Below are positions 1-47,600 of a stretch of DNA of 64,000 nt, piece by piece. Location of the stretch: positions 102,116,462-102,180,461 of the forward strand of contig OY856188.1 of NCBI GenBank assembly GCA_963693315.1. The letters are read 5' to 3'. Within the stretch, counting starts at the first letter, position 1. Each line of letters begins with the position of its first letter. Under the pieces are notes generated by a model. That model was given only the letters and a program-made list of their open reading frames with translations, was not told where the DNA came from and did no database searches. Position numbers and translations under genes: made by a program. Source of the DNA: Diogma glabrata. Taxonomy: Eukaryota; Arthropoda; Insecta; Diptera; Cylindrotomidae.

Positions 1-59
1 AGCAATTTTCTGACGTCTGGAACAATATCTAAATCTAACATTATATAATATCATAAATC

Positions 60-480
60 CAAATCATGTTGGGCCCTTGTCGCCAGCAGCAACACAATTA
101 CTTTCAATTATTAAGTCTAACTCGGATGGTAATATGGTCAATACTTCTTGTTTGTTTATAGACCTGAAAATTTGATTTGCATTTGATCCTGTAAAGGAAA
201 AAATATATTATTAATAAAATTAAAAAATATTGGTACCTGTGGAAATTATCTTGTCGATAGAAAACAATTCGTTAAAACAGACAGCTGGCAAAATAGTGAC
301 CTAACGGTAAAGAGCAAAGTCCCTCAGGTTCATTCTCGCTCCAATGGTAATCTTATAATGTATGCTGACGATATGGTGCTTACTTACAAATCTAAAACAG
401 TGAATAAATTTAACGAATTTATTTAGAATGATTTGCATACCTTACGGGAATGGACTTCTTGTGGACACTTAAAGTGTAAT
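60..480 (+). pseudogene. Degraded LINE reverse-transcriptase fragment (CR1-like)
   Basis: Pieces of a reverse transcriptase can be read on the + strand across frameshifts: a C-L-F-I-D-L block near 150-165, F-A-F-D-P-V-K near 177-197, a V-P-Q block near 320, and Y-A-D-D-M-V-L near 360-380, followed by an in-frame stop. The C-L-F-I-D-L-K...F-D block and the following K-I-K-K resemble the intact LINE at 1959-3176 on the opposite strand, so it is probably the same family. It has no open frame and is dead. The 5' part may continue beyond the window edge. Confidence 0.7.
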
Positions 481-670
481 GAACACTGGTGATGTCACTA
501 ACAGGAAGCAATCGGAAGACTCTGTGCCAAGGGAGGTTTTGTTCCAGTGAGCCTCAGTCATGTGTGTCCGAGAAATAATTTCCCCTCAGCTAAGTACATA
601 ATTTCCCCTCAGTTAAGTACAAATAAGCAGATATGCAGGTAAATGAGACTATGTCAACGCAATTAAATAA

Positions 671-796
671 GCGAAAATAAAAAGCAGGGACTCTGATGAC
701 CCCAACGGCCATAGAAACCAAGATCACCACACACACCAATATAACTGAGAGTATTACATTTATAAAATATTAAATAAAGGTATCACTCACCGTATG
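671..796. repeat. Diverged member of the CA-block dispersed repeat family
   Basis: The order of motifs here (GACTCTGATGACCCC, AACCAAGATCACCAC, a short CA run, then an AT-rich stretch ending in CACTCACC) matches the copies at 11544-18030 and 62289-63490, where the same blocks are longer. The remainder of 480-1300 shows no coding potential. It contains two copies of a TAATTTCCCCTCAG-type phrase near 580-615. Confidence 0.5.
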
Positions 797-1563
797 ATCG
801 CATGATTGGGATCCAACTCGTCATGCCTACAGTGATCCAGTCGATCATACTAGCTAAAAATCTAATTACCACAATAACACTAATAATTTTGCAACTCTGG
901 TCGGGCGATTGTTGCATAAAATTAATCAAATAAATAGTTTAATACAAGTGATAAATAACAGTGTTGCGCCTTCTCTGGTCCGGCCGATTGTTGAATAGTA
1001 AAAATTAAAACCACTCAATCGTTGCGCCAAATGTACAGTTTGTCGTATTGCAAATTATAGTATGACCCTGTTTAAACTGCACACAACAAAGGCATCTCAT
1101 ACAGCCGGAATGATATAACCATGTACCAATAATAAAAAAATATATTTTCAATTATGTTATGATTTTGATTAAACAAATGGTTAGGTTTTATATTTATTTC
1201 TAATATGAATTAAAAAAAATAAAAGTTTATGAAAGTAATTTTTCTTATCAAAAAAACTAAAAAAATACATTAGACATTTATATTTAGAAACCATTAAAAA
1301 ACTGGATTTTTTTTTTTTTCTTTATTAATAAACTGCTAACTTTAGCAACATACATTAACCGCTCGAACTACAGAGAGTTATAACGCGGTGTTCATATACA
1401 ATTTAATATACAATTTAACGGTTTGAATTCAAAGTTATCATACTAATTAGTAAATTATTGAAATCCATCCCATTTTCAGTGGTATAAACTTAGTATAAGT
1501 AGTAAAGTAAGAAACCATAAAATACACAACACAGAAACTATTCGATAAACCAAAAAGAAATGT

Positions 1564-1929
1564 TTATGTTATATATGCGTTAACTTTACGTTTGAATGTG
1601 GCGAAACTATTTTCATTTTTTATGTTAGATGGAAGTTGGTTGTATTTTAATAATCCTCTATGCAATATATTATTATTCGACGCATTGGTAGAAAAGAAAT
1701 TTGGTTGAAAGTATGATCTCCGCCTTGTGCTATAGTCATGAATATCAGCTGACCGTGTTAGCTGGAGATTGTGTTTCACTTTACCTTTGATTATTTTAAA
1801 TGTTATATACAATAGCTCCCTTTCAATTATTTTATTTAAAGAAACAAAATCTTTAAACAATAAAGCAGATGGATATAGTACTGGTAAATTTAAAATATAT
1901 TTAATAGCGCGTTTTTGCAATATCGACAA
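1564..1929 (-). pseudogene. C-terminal domain of the CR1-like LINE ORF2
   Basis: 121 codons continue the LINE protein downstream of the RT frame after a break of about 30 bp. They contain the QKRAIKYI...LP and LPSNIKNENSFATFKRKVNAYI tail typical of CR1/Jockey-group ORF2 proteins, where this segment ends the polypeptide just before the 3' UTR. The region 1320-1560 is the presumed 3' UTR. Confidence 0.7.
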
Positions 1930-1958
1930 CTCATTTAGTTTATAACTAGCAGATCTGC

Positions 1959-3176
1959 CTATAAAATATAGGCATTATAGATTAACGTAAGGCATTTTTT
2001 TGATACGAGATTTTTTAATCTCCTGATAACGAAAATATATGGTGTAATTTTATTTTTAATACAATCAATATGCGTATTCCATTTGAATTTCGAGTCAATT
2101 TGCAGACCAAGGTATTTAAAGCTTGTTACTTTCTCAATTATGTTGCTATCGTATTTGACAAAGAGTTGATTTGTCAATGAATTTATATTTTGCTTATTCT
2201 CAAACAACATGTATTTTGTTTTTTCGCTGTTCAGAATCAATAAATTTTTATCGAACCAAATCTTTAGCAGATTCAGATCATGCTGCATTGCTTCAAATAA
2301 CATTTCTAAACTATTACTAATATATACTAGAACTGCATCGTCTGCATAGAGATATAGTATACCTTGTAATGACAACTGACACATATCATTGATAAATATC
2401 AGAAACAGAATTGGACCCAATATTGACCCTTGTGGTACCCCTTTTTTAAGAATTTTGTAGCTACTATGGTGGGTTCCAATAGAAACACATTGGGATCTGT
2501 TACTTAGATAGCTTTCAAACAAATTTAATTGTTTATCGGTAAATCCTAATTTTTTTAGTTTGATTAACAGTATTTTGTGATCAACAGAGTCGAATGCTTT
2601 TTTTATGTCTAAAAAAAGGCACGAAACCAACTTTTTTTTATCAATGTTTATACTGAGAGTATCAGTTAATGATAGACAGACAGAAGAAGTATTTGAGCCC
2701 TTACAGAAGCCAAATTGATTTGTTGAAATTATATTATTATCAGATAGAAAATTAATCAGTCTGTTATATATTACTTTCTCAAAGACTTTTGAAATAGCAT
2801 TTAGTATTGATATGGGTCTATAATTGTTTAAGTGCATTGAATTGCCATTTTTTAAAATAGGAATTACTTTAGCTATTTTTAAAGAATCGGGAAAGTTTCC
2901 AGCATCAATGCATTTATTTATTAGTTTTGAAAGAATACGACAAATGTTTTCACTAAAATGTTTCAAAAATTTGGTTGAAATTGAATCAGTCCCTGTATCC
3001 GCATTACTTTTTAAATCATGTACAATATTTTTAATCTCTGTTTCATTAGTGTGCTCAAGTTCAAGTGGTTTATTTATAGTATACCTAAAATTGGCGAATT
3101 GATCAGGAGAAGGTGTTGGTAAAGAGTTTGTAATCTTGTCACAAATGTTTATGAAATAGCTATTGAATTCCCCCAC
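1959..3176 (-). pseudogene. Reverse transcriptase domain of CR1-like LINE
   Basis: This is an open frame of 405 codons with the ordered RT motifs: a fingers block (VIPILKNGN, NNYRPISIL, residues ~105-125), FGF..GSNTSSVC (~155-165), LFLDIKKAFDSVDH (palm A, ~187-200), GVPQGSILGPILFLIFINDM (~246-265) and the catalytic LYADDAVLVY (~277; codons near 2335-2348). It stops at 1959, and the tail domain continues in a different reading segment (1564-1929), so the element is broken. There is no upstream endonuclease, so the initial Met is only the first ATG in the truncated frame. Confidence 0.8.
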
Positions 3177-3726
3177 ACCTCACCTACGTTGCAAATTTTT
3201 ATATCTTATTTTTGAGGAATTTGCCTTTGACCTTATCAAACACAAATAAAAAAAAAAATGCTATACCTATTATGTATATACGTTCTACCAGGAGCAACTT
3301 TATATTGCATATTTTAAAAATTTCCGTATTTCTGTTAAATTATGATGGAAAAATATTTAATATCTTTTTTATGGTTCCGTACTTTAAAAAAGTAAAAACG
3401 GTACCCTATTGGTATTTGGTGAGACTTCGTCCGTTCGAATTCCTATATAATTAATTTACTCACAAACTATAAGTGCTATCAAGGTGAAATTTTCTACAGT
3501 TTTTAAATATGTTTCCCACGCCTACTGATAACAAAAAAAAATTCAAATATTTGTTTTCATCTATATTTTATGAACATAGATAAGGAGATAGTAAAACAAA
3601 ATTTTTTTGTAAGGAGTCGAGTTTGGTTTAGAAAAATCGAAAAAGATCAAAATATTTAAAAAAAAATTCATTGATTTTTCGACTGCTTAGTTTTTTAGGT
3701 ACTGCCAAAAAAGAGTTTTGTTATTC

Positions 3727-4205
3727 CTGTCCCCCCAACTTCAAACATTACACAAGAAAAAATTAGGAAAAATTCATGGTTATGGGCAATGTTGCAATTA
3801 TTGAACGAAAACTATAGCGGTCGGCTCATGTGGAAATTTAAAAAAAAATTTTAGACCTTGTCGATTGGGGTGTCATATGAAATGTTAACTTTTTTCTAGT
3901 CCAAAACAATTTTTTTTGTAATTTTCAAAAGCGTAGTTTTTGAGTTATGTTCAAAAATGTGAAAAAAATTTTCTGTCCCCCCCCTTAACTTCGAACATCA
4001 CAAAAGAAAAAATTTGGAAAAATTCATGGTTATGCGCAATGTTATAAATATTGAATGAAAACTATAGCGGTCGGCTCATCATTTCAAATGTTATTTTGAG
4101 GGGGTTGAGAGTGGAAATTTTAAAAAAAATTATTTTTCACCTTGTCGAGTGTCATATGTCATATGAAAGGTTTTGAGTTATGTTAAAAAAAATGAAAAAA
4201 AAAAT
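3727..4205. repeat. Diverged tandem repeat, period about 246 bp
   Basis: A unit beginning CTGTCCCCCC..AACTTC at 3727 recurs at 3973 with matching downstream phrases (AAAAATTCATGGTTATG, ACTATAGCGGTCGGCTCAT, CACCTTGTCGA). The second unit carries small indels. It is non-coding. The preceding stretch 3181-3726 is AT-rich and holds nothing I can identify. Confidence 0.7.
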
Positions 4206-4350
4206 CTGTAACCAAAACACCGTTTTTGATTCATTTCATTAAAATTCTCATATGTCATATGTCATATGAAAGGTTTTGAGTTATGTTAAAAAAAATGAAA
4301 AAAAAAATCTGTAACCAAAACACCGTTTTTGATTCATTTCATTAAAATTC
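4152..4350. repeat. Near-exact 103-bp tandem duplication
   Basis: A block starting TCATATGTCATATGAAAGG and running to ATTCATTTCATTAAAATTC is present twice in a row, offset by 103 bp, with no differences that I can see outside the TCATATG junction copies. It sits at the end of the older 246-bp tandem array, so it is a recent event or an assembly duplication. Confidence 0.8.
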
Positions 4351-4499
4351 TAAAACTGGGTTTTTGTGAAGGACTGTCAACGTAAAATAATCGTAGAAGA
4401 GGATAAATATGGCTACGTTGTAGGAAATGTATATTATAGTAAAATATTGAGTGAAATGACATATAGAAATGAACTAACAAGATCAGATTAGATCAGAGC

Positions 4500-4511
4500 A
4501 GTTTAGCAAGT
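4500..4511. repeat. Left target-site duplication of RTE LINE 1
   Basis: AGTTTAGCAAGT here is repeated exactly at 6765-6776 on the other side of the LINE. Confidence 0.8.
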
Positions 4512-4538
4512 GCTAATATGCTGTGCTGAGGTGCTGAT

Positions 4539-4973
4539 ATGGACACCGATCATATGCTTGTCATCTTTAAGTACAAGTGCAAGTTGTCATCTACATTTAA
4601 AAGACAAGCAAAAAAGACCGTGCGCTGGAATGTCGAAGCATTTAAACATCCGGAAACGCTGAATAGATATCAGGAAATAATAACACAAAACATAGAAGAG
4701 CATGACATCTCTTCTGAGATGCCATTAAACATACAAGAAGAATGGCAAACGCTTCAATCAACCATTATAGCCGCAGCACAAACTACAATCGGAAAACGAC
4801 CACCAAAATCACACAACGAATGGTTTGACGACGAGTGCCGCCAATCCGTTGAAAATAAACAAAAACTGCGAGAAAAATGGTTAACAAGGAACACCCGAAG
4901 CTCCCAAGCTGATTATCTATGCGCCAGGAAAACCTCAGCAAAACTTCGACGTAAAAAAAACGCGAACACATGA
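4539..4973 (+). pseudogene. Endonuclease tail and linker of RTE LINE 1
   Basis: 144 codons start in the final endonuclease motif (MDTDHMLV) and run through the charged linker seen between endonuclease and RT in RTE proteins (…WFDDECRQSVENKQKLREKWL…). The frame ends at 4973 just after an A8 run at 4952-4959, and the downstream frame resumes at once, overlapping by 4 nt. A length change in that homopolymer is the simplest explanation. The first ATG is an accident of truncation. Confidence 0.75.
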
Positions 4974-6745
4974 AGAGCTGCATCGAAAACATCAACCAAC
5001 ATGCGGCCAACGGAAATTCAAAAGAGTGCTTTGCCAATGCACGGAATCTGACAAAAGATTTCCACCCAAGATCTACAGCCATCAAAAATGAAAATAATGA
5101 ACTTACAACAAGTGAACGTGATGTGCTGGCAGTGTGGCGATCCCACTTTCAAGACCTACTGAATAGGACGAACGAAGTTCATCCTATTCGAGCAATTGCT
5201 CCATCAACTGAGGAAATTTTTGTCCCTTACCCAGCAATAGAAGAAGTGGAAGCTGCCATTAAAAAACTGAAAAATGGCAAATCACCAGGTTTCGATGGAA
5301 TTCCCGCAGAAATTCTGAAAATTGGAGGAGCAGCTCTGGTCTCACGTATATACGATCTGATTCTTGCAATCTGGGACCAAGAAGAACTACCTGCTGAATG
5401 GAAAACAGCTCTCATTGTTCCGCTACATAAGAAAGGTGACCGTCTAAAGTGTGAAAATTATCATGGCAACGCACTGTTGAACACTGCATATAAAATACTA
5501 GCTAATGTTGTACTTGCTCGACTCATCCCGTTCGCCGAATCTATCATCGGTGACTATCAGTGTGGTTTTCATCCCAACCGCTCAACCACAGATCAATGTT
5601 TTACATTAAGGATGATTCTGGAAAAATGTTGGGAGTACAACATCAGCATTCACCAGCTCTACGTTGATTTCAGGCAAGCATATGATATGATCATCCGCGA
5701 CAACCTCTGGTCCGCACTCATATGCCTTGGTATCCCAGAGAAACTTGTTTCTCTGTGCAAACTCACAACATCGGGATCAAATTGTAGAATAGTAATCGAA
5801 GGGTCTGTTTCTGATCCTTTCGATATAACATCAGGTGTTCGACAAGGTGATGCACTCGCGCCCATACTATTTAATTTGGCGCTGGAGTACGCGATAAGAA
5901 AAAGCCGAATTGAGACACAAAACTGCATATATAACAAATCTAGTCAAGTTCTTGGCTATGCAGATGATATTGTGCTTCTCGGACGTAGAACAAGCGATAT
6001 CAAGGATAGTCTCTCTCAGCTTGAAAGAAATGCTAAACGACTTGGATTATGCATTAACACCGGCAAGACTAAACTTTTAACAACATCCAGGAATATACCT
6101 CCCGGCAATCTGAATTCTGGCGACTATGAAGTGGAACGTGTAGAAAACTTCAAATACCTCGGGTCTGTAATAACATCGTCAAATGACATGCAGGCAGATA
6201 TTAAAGCCCGTGTCTCAGCCGCATACAGAGTTTTCTACGCATACTCAAAACTTTTGCGATCCAAACATCTTTCGCAGTCGTGCAAACTCACACTTTACAA
6301 AGCATTAATCCGACCTGTGCTCACATTTGGAAGTGAAAGCTGGACACTGACTTCCTCCGATTGTAGAATTCTATCAACATTCGAGAGGAAAGTCATACGA
6401 ACAATTTATGGTCCATGTAAAGTTGCTGAAAATCAGTATAGAATCCGAATGAATCATGAAATCAGACAGCTTCTTGGAGACTGCGATATAATCGGATTCA
6501 TTAAATCCAACCGGATTAGATGGTTTGGTCATGTAGAAAGGGCTCCATTGGAAAGAATGATAAAAAAAGCGTCCCAACAACAACCAGCTGGTGTCCGTCG
6601 AGGAGGAAGACCTAGACAACGCTGGCGTGATGACATCATCCAAGACCTTCGTGATATAAGATGTCGAAACTGGGGTCAACTGGTCATGGAACGAGATGAT
6701 TGGAAGCTGGTGGCACAGACGGCAAAATCCCTTCATGGGATGTAA
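4970..6745 (+). pseudogene. Reverse transcriptase of RTE LINE 1
   Basis: 591 codons are open from end to end. They contain IKKLKNGKSPGFDGIPAE (RT entry, ~92-110), WKTALIVPLHKKGD (~145), YQCGFHPNRSTTDQ (~198), LYVDFRQAYD (palm A, ~230), GVRQGDALAPILFNLALE (~290), GYADDIVLLG (catalytic, 5957-5968), ENFKYLGS (~395), and a C-terminal RWFGHVER plus GGRPRQRWRDDI tail. RT copies LINE RNA at the nicked target. The full-length protein would carry an N-terminal endonuclease, which is lost here. The family assignment rests on the whole motif order and the GA-rich 3' end; R1/Jockey-group alternatives look less likely. Confidence 0.85.
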
Positions 6746-6764
6746 ACGCCAGAGAGAGAGAGAG

Positions 6765-6776
6765 AGTTTAGCAAGT
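6765..6776. repeat. Right target-site duplication of RTE LINE 1
   Basis: AGTTTAGCAAGT matches 4500-4511. The first two bases also belong to the AG microsatellite, so the duplication could be 10-12 bp. Confidence 0.8.
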
Positions 6777-7635
6777 CAGATGAACTTATAGCTTGTAAAA
6801 GTATTCTCGCTATAATGTACTTGCTGCGTGTCCTAATAGCTAGTCATTCTCGCTATATTTGATCTTCAAGATAGTAATTTGCTGTGAGTTATTGAAAAAA
6901 CTTTATTTCTCGCTATTCTCTTGCTGAAATCAATAGCTAGTATTTCTTGCTCAAATTAAATGGATAATGTTTTACTTTAAAAATCATCAAAATATGTATT
7001 CTTATATAAATCCTCTAAAATGTTTCATTCGAATTGAAGTAATTTATTGTTCTTGGGTGTTTTTATGAATTAATACAAACACCGAAATAATTATTTAATT
7101 TTTTTAGATTTTATTTAACTTTAAATCTTCAATAAATAATAAGCACAAATTCTCAAACAACTTTAGAATAAAATGTTATGATTGTGAAACAAGAACTAGG
7201 ATTCAGATCAAAAAAGATTATAGTAATTTTAAACAAAAATTATTAACCAAACTTGAATTGTGTGTAAAGAAATCTTAATAATAGAAAAAACAAAAATTTT
7301 TATATGAATTATGAAATGAATACTAGATGAAAAATAATTTTTATGAAAACTAGATAGAAAAAATTGTGCCTGAAATTTTATTAATCTATTGCTAAAAGAT
7401 TGAAACGAATTTAAAGAAAATTTTAAAATTAAACGCAAACGATTAAATAAAAAGTCACCACAAACTCAACTTCAGGCGAGAGGCGTTAGGTTGAAAAATT
7501 TTGCGATAACACACCTGTTTGCTATTCGATAGATTATCACTTAATATGGTTGCGTTACAAATATTCGCTGTGAGGTTGATCACTAATTACAAACACCTTT
7601 GAAATTGCTGAACTCGGCCAGAAAATTGGTTGAAG
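6777..7635. other. AT-rich intergenic stretch
   Basis: No gene is seen. Near 6795-6960 a phrase ATTCTCGCTAT/TTCTTGCT recurs irregularly four to five times, suggesting a decayed short repeat. The remainder is A/T-rich with no long open frames. Confidence 0.4.
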
Positions 7636-7783
7636 TATAAAATTGTTACAGTCAAGTAAATCGAGGTTGGGGATCTGTTCTTTTCTGATACAGTACCACT
7701 AGTGCAGAAAAATAGTAGCCACCATCACTTCGATTTTAGCTCTGCTGGCAGTCATTGTGAATGTTCAACTAGCTAAAGCTCAA
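7636..7783 (+). pseudogene. Possible 5' end of a secreted-protein gene (remnant)
   Basis: TATAAAA (7636-7642) lies 60 bp upstream of a stretch that reads as a signal peptide: a short polar start, then VATITSILALLAVIVNVQL, then AKAQ (a typical A-x-A cleavage context) ending near 7783. The would-be start is GTG (7702-7704) and one A too many follows it, so the frame is not intact. Immediately after, the sequence becomes a LINE endonuclease fragment. Whether the hydrophobic segment is host-derived or a chance reading of retroelement sequence is undecided. Confidence 0.3.
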
Positions 7784-7958
7784 ATCCTGTTGGTATACCG
7801 ATCTTCCCAATATTCAGTAGACAAATCACTCGACTGTATTAACAATGCACTCGCTGGCAATAATTTAACGACACTTTTTTGCCTCCAGCCATTGTGATAG
7901 GTGACTTTAATGTTGGTTTCAATAAAAATCCTCAAAATTGGCTTTCAAACTATTTTTG
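7784..7958 (+). pseudogene. LINE endonuclease fragment
   Basis: ILLVYRSSQYSVD (7784 onwards) is followed, after a frameshift, by AIVIGDFNVGFNKNPQNW (7889-7945), the G-D-F-N being the core motif of apurinic-type retrotransposon endonucleases. It then reaches a stop. Only about 55 codons remain. Confidence 0.6.
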
Positions 7959-8408
7959 AAGCTCTCTAACAATTGATTCCAATATAAATAATTTAAAATC
8001 TGGCTTATAAGAAGCTTTCTTTAGCCACCATAAACAGCTTTGGATAATATGTAACCCAACGTGAAACTATGCTAACAAAAACTGTTGTTTTCTCAAATAT
8101 TATATATGTACACGGAACCCTCAGCGAGCGAATTATATTCGCACTTGCCTGACTTCTTTTAACAATAATTCAAAAACAGGCAGTGCAAAACTGTAAAAAA
8201 ACTGTAAAAAATATCCGTTGAATAGGTCCTTTGTATATATAGTTGATGAGATAATCGATATGGGAAACACGTTTTACTCTCACTATAGTGTTCCTAATAA
8301 ATTTATGTTCCTAATTTCACTACACCTACAGTAATCTTTCCCGAATTTTATTGTAAAATACGTAGATGTGTTTGTGAATTAAAAATAAATCTAATTTTAT
8401 AATTACAG

Positions 8409-44435
<36,027 letters not shown>

Positions 44436-44637
44436 TATTTTTAAAGCTACAACGGGTTTCTTCGGAAACTAAACAATAAGTGAACGGATTCTTAATGGAT
44501 TTTAATTCGTTCTAAGATGATACGTTTGAAATGACAATGGCTCCTTTGTGTGTGTATCCATCATCTGTACTGTTATTCTGAAGATGGTTATAATGAGTTT
44601 GGTTTGTAAGATATTCTACAAAATTGTTAGTAAAATA

Positions 44638-44643
44638 ATTAAA
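44638..44643 (+). terminator. Polyadenylation signal ATTAAA of gene 1
   Basis: It lies about 200 bp after the stop codon, followed within 30 bp by a T/G-rich stretch (TTTTTTGTTATTATTTT). Confidence 0.45.
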
Positions 44644-44659
44644 TACATGAAAAACAGAA

Positions 44660-47600
44660 TATTTTTTGTTATTATTTTCACTGGGTGATTTCTGCTACTG
44701 AAAGAGTTTTTCGGTGACTAATCTAAAGTGGCGAGGAGAGAGAAATAGATCGTTCATATAAGCCGTGTTCGATTTGATTGAAGCAACTGATACAACTGAA
44801 AATTTGAATGCAATTGTTGTTGTTTTTTCAGTTGTTTCAGTCAAATTTGTAACGTACAGCAGTGCAACCTGTGCCCCCAAAAAGGAGTAAAGATTGCCCT
44901 GGCCAACGCTAAAGAATTGTCACTCTGACTGAACTCCGAAATCGCTCAATCGACTTCGCTCAGTCATTTGGGGCCGTGGGGTTGTTCGGCAGTCAGAGTG
45001 TCCTAGATGGTGAGCGATATAAATAAACAAAAATAACATAAAGACGAGATAGACCACCAGCGCTACCTACCTGAAAATCCTGCGATCCACGTTCTCACGA
45101 TGATACTATTACGAGGACAATTTCTATACCTCGTAACAAATGACAGATATTAAGGCAAAAAAAAATGACCCAATACTGGTCGTCATTCTCGTAGCTCTGA
45201 CAGAGAGGTATAATACAATTTAGTGAAAAGATGATACAATCAGCAAACTACTAACAAAACCTCCATTTAGAGTTTCGAGAAAATATTACCACACCACAAA
45301 TTCATATTCCTTTCAAAATTCCAAAACTATTGTAAAAATTAAATAAATCAAACTTTTTTTCAAAATTCAAAAACAAAAAATTCCAAAAAAATTATTACAA
45401 AATCAAAGATTTAAACTTTTTTCAAAAATTCAAAAAAAAAAATATTACAAAATATAAAACAAAATAATAAAAAAAAATTGAAATTTCTTTCAAAACTCCC
45501 AAAAACATTCCAAAAATTAGAACAAATCAAATATTAAAACCTTTCCATAATTTCTAATAATATTCCAAAAATTCAAAATTTTGCATAATAATTTGTTTGA
45601 AATTTTATTAGATGTACTACGCGATTTGACTATCTATACATCCTTAAACAAATCATGAAAGATCTTACTCACTGGTTTTTCTGGTCCTACTCCATCTGCT
45701 GATCCCCAATGTGATAATCCTAGTTTTATTAAATCCAGCTGCAACAATACCATTCGCGTACATATAATCCAAATGGTCAAATCATCCAAATCACCAAACA
45801 AATATAAATAAAAACAGTGAGCCAAAATTATTTTTTTTTCTTTAACACTATTCTTTTTATTTTTATTTCATATTTTATTTTTATTTTTATTTTCATTATA
45901 TAAAATCAAGTTAATTCTATATTTTTTTTTTGAATCTCTGTCCATACTTATAACACATCATTTGTATTATTATCAAATATGAACCAAACAAATATATAAA
46001 AAAAACCGTGAACAAAAATTATTTTTTTTCTTTAACACAATTCTTCTTATTTTTATAAATATATTTTATAAAATTAATTTCTAAAAACATTTTTAACGAG
46101 ATTTTAATTCATTATTTTTTTAATATCGGTCAACACTTAAATAAAACACTATCATTATTAATTCTGTTACAAATATGATTACTACTCAAAGATAAATCAT
46201 TTTTACACGTGCAAAAGCACGTTTTACAAGTGCAAAAGCTCCTGACCATACTGGTCAGGAGTTATTATCCGACTGCCCAGATCTTCGTTTGTTTTTTTCA
46301 AACGTTGATCTAAAAAAAAGAAATAAAAACAAAATCCCACGGTTTAAAAGCCATTCGTGGACAAAAACGTTGAATTCCAGAAAATAAAATATCTGATTTC
46401 AGAAAACTGAATCTCAGACTCAAACGAAATTTAATAAAAATTTTAATTTAATGATGTTTTTGCATAGTTTGTAAAGACGAAACATGGGAAGTTGTGTTAG
46501 AAAATTAATATGATGTGATAATAAGATAAAATTGGAAAAGTAAAATATTTTCTGGATTCTAATTCCAGATTCAGCTTGCGACGAAGGGAAGATAAAAAGT
46601 TTTTAGCTTAAAAGTAATGAGTCCAAAATTCCCTTCGTCACAAATTGAACGCACCTATAGTCAGCAGCCTCATCCCTTTCATTTTATGATTACCACATGC
46701 TTTATTTACCACTATTTTGTTTTTTACTAATAGGGGGATGGGGTGAAAATTTGTTTTAGAAAACAAGAGTACCCTTGTCCGACAAAAATTTGTTTTTATG
46801 TCTTAAAGATATTTTTTCTGTCTTTCAGTCAAAAATAGTTTTGTAAAATTTAAAAATTATTACCGCCCCTCAACCAATTAGATGCGAAATTTTTTATGTC
46901 TAAACGACATTTCTTTTATATGTTTCATCGCCCTTATATTAAAAATTTTGTTAAATTATATGAAAATACCATAGCAACTACAATTTATTATTTGGCGAAA
47001 TAGCTATTTATGTACCAAGGGCGTTACGTAGGTTATTGCGCCCGGAAAGCGACGTAATCTAGCCCGAGGGCCTCTGGCCCGAGTGGTGGATGTCACTTGA
47101 TGGGCGTAATACCCAGTAACGCTAGTGCATACATAATTTTATGCTTCACTTAATAAGCTAAAAACTAAGAAAGAATTTAATTTGTTAGCCTATATTAATA
47201 TGCATAAAAAAACAAATGTATCCTAGTATGCCAATAAAATAACTATTTTGAACTTTAAAATAATTATTTGTTGTTTGTACGTTGCTATGTAAACAAATTC
47301 TCCTAAAATTTTGTAGCGTACATGACAAAAAAATTGTATGACGTTTAAAATAATTTGATAGTTTTGGAAAACTATATGAACATTTAATAACTAAAATGTT
47401 GCTAAAAATGTTTAAGCAAATGTAAAAATCTTTACTAGCTAAAATTAAATAAGAATTATTTACATTTTGTAGACAAAACTACATAAACATAATTTTATTT
47501 AGTTTTTAAGCGTCTTAATAGCAGGCGTTATGAATTCATAATGCCCTCTCATAACGCCCCGGTTTTTATGAATGTGTTTATATATAACGTATCATAGACA

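Larger units (their letters stand above)
1307..3176 (-). mobile_element. 5'-truncated CR1-like non-LTR retrotransposon
   Basis: A minus-strand LINE remnant ends with a poly-A tail (13 T on the + strand, 1307-1319). It holds an RT domain (1959-3176) and a C-terminal thumb/tail region (1564-1929), and has no endonuclease. The 5' end is cut near 3176, as expected from incomplete target-primed reverse transcription. The clade call (CR1/L2/Daphne-like) is by resemblance of the tail, 'LQKRAIKYILNLP' and 'RGLLKYNQLPSNIK', and is less sure than the LINE call. I could not find a clear target-site duplication. Confidence 0.75.
4512..6764 (+). mobile_element. RTE-like LINE 1, 5'-truncated in the endonuclease, with TSD
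   Basis: This is a 2.25-kb non-LTR element bounded by the 12-bp direct repeat AGTTTAGCAAGT (4500-4511 and 6765-6776). It begins inside the last motif of the apurinic-type endonuclease domain (T-D-H at the position of the usual S-D-H), and the protein continues through linker, RT and C-terminal domain. It ends in an (AG)8 microsatellite (6751-6766) rather than poly-A, as RTE-clade elements often do. The 591-codon RT frame is uninterrupted, so this is a fairly young but dead-on-arrival copy. Confidence 0.85.

Noticed and set aside
2824..3102. Plus-strand open frame opposite the CR1-like RT
   Set aside because: Antisense shadow of the RT coding region with no motifs.
3727..4350. CRISPR-like regular repeats
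   Set aside because: Units are long (103 and 246 bp) and contiguous with no spacers; eukaryotic tandem repeats.
44695..44880. 61-codon Thr-rich minus-strand frame
   Set aside because: Low-complexity reading next to the gene 1 poly-A region; no motif.
45634..45825. 63-codon minus-strand frame
   Set aside because: It is short, inside repetitive AT-rich DNA, and has no supporting signal.
46239..46261. Hairpin as a transcription terminator
   Set aside because: It looks like an intrinsic terminator stem, but this is eukaryotic DNA with no upstream gene or adjacent T-run.
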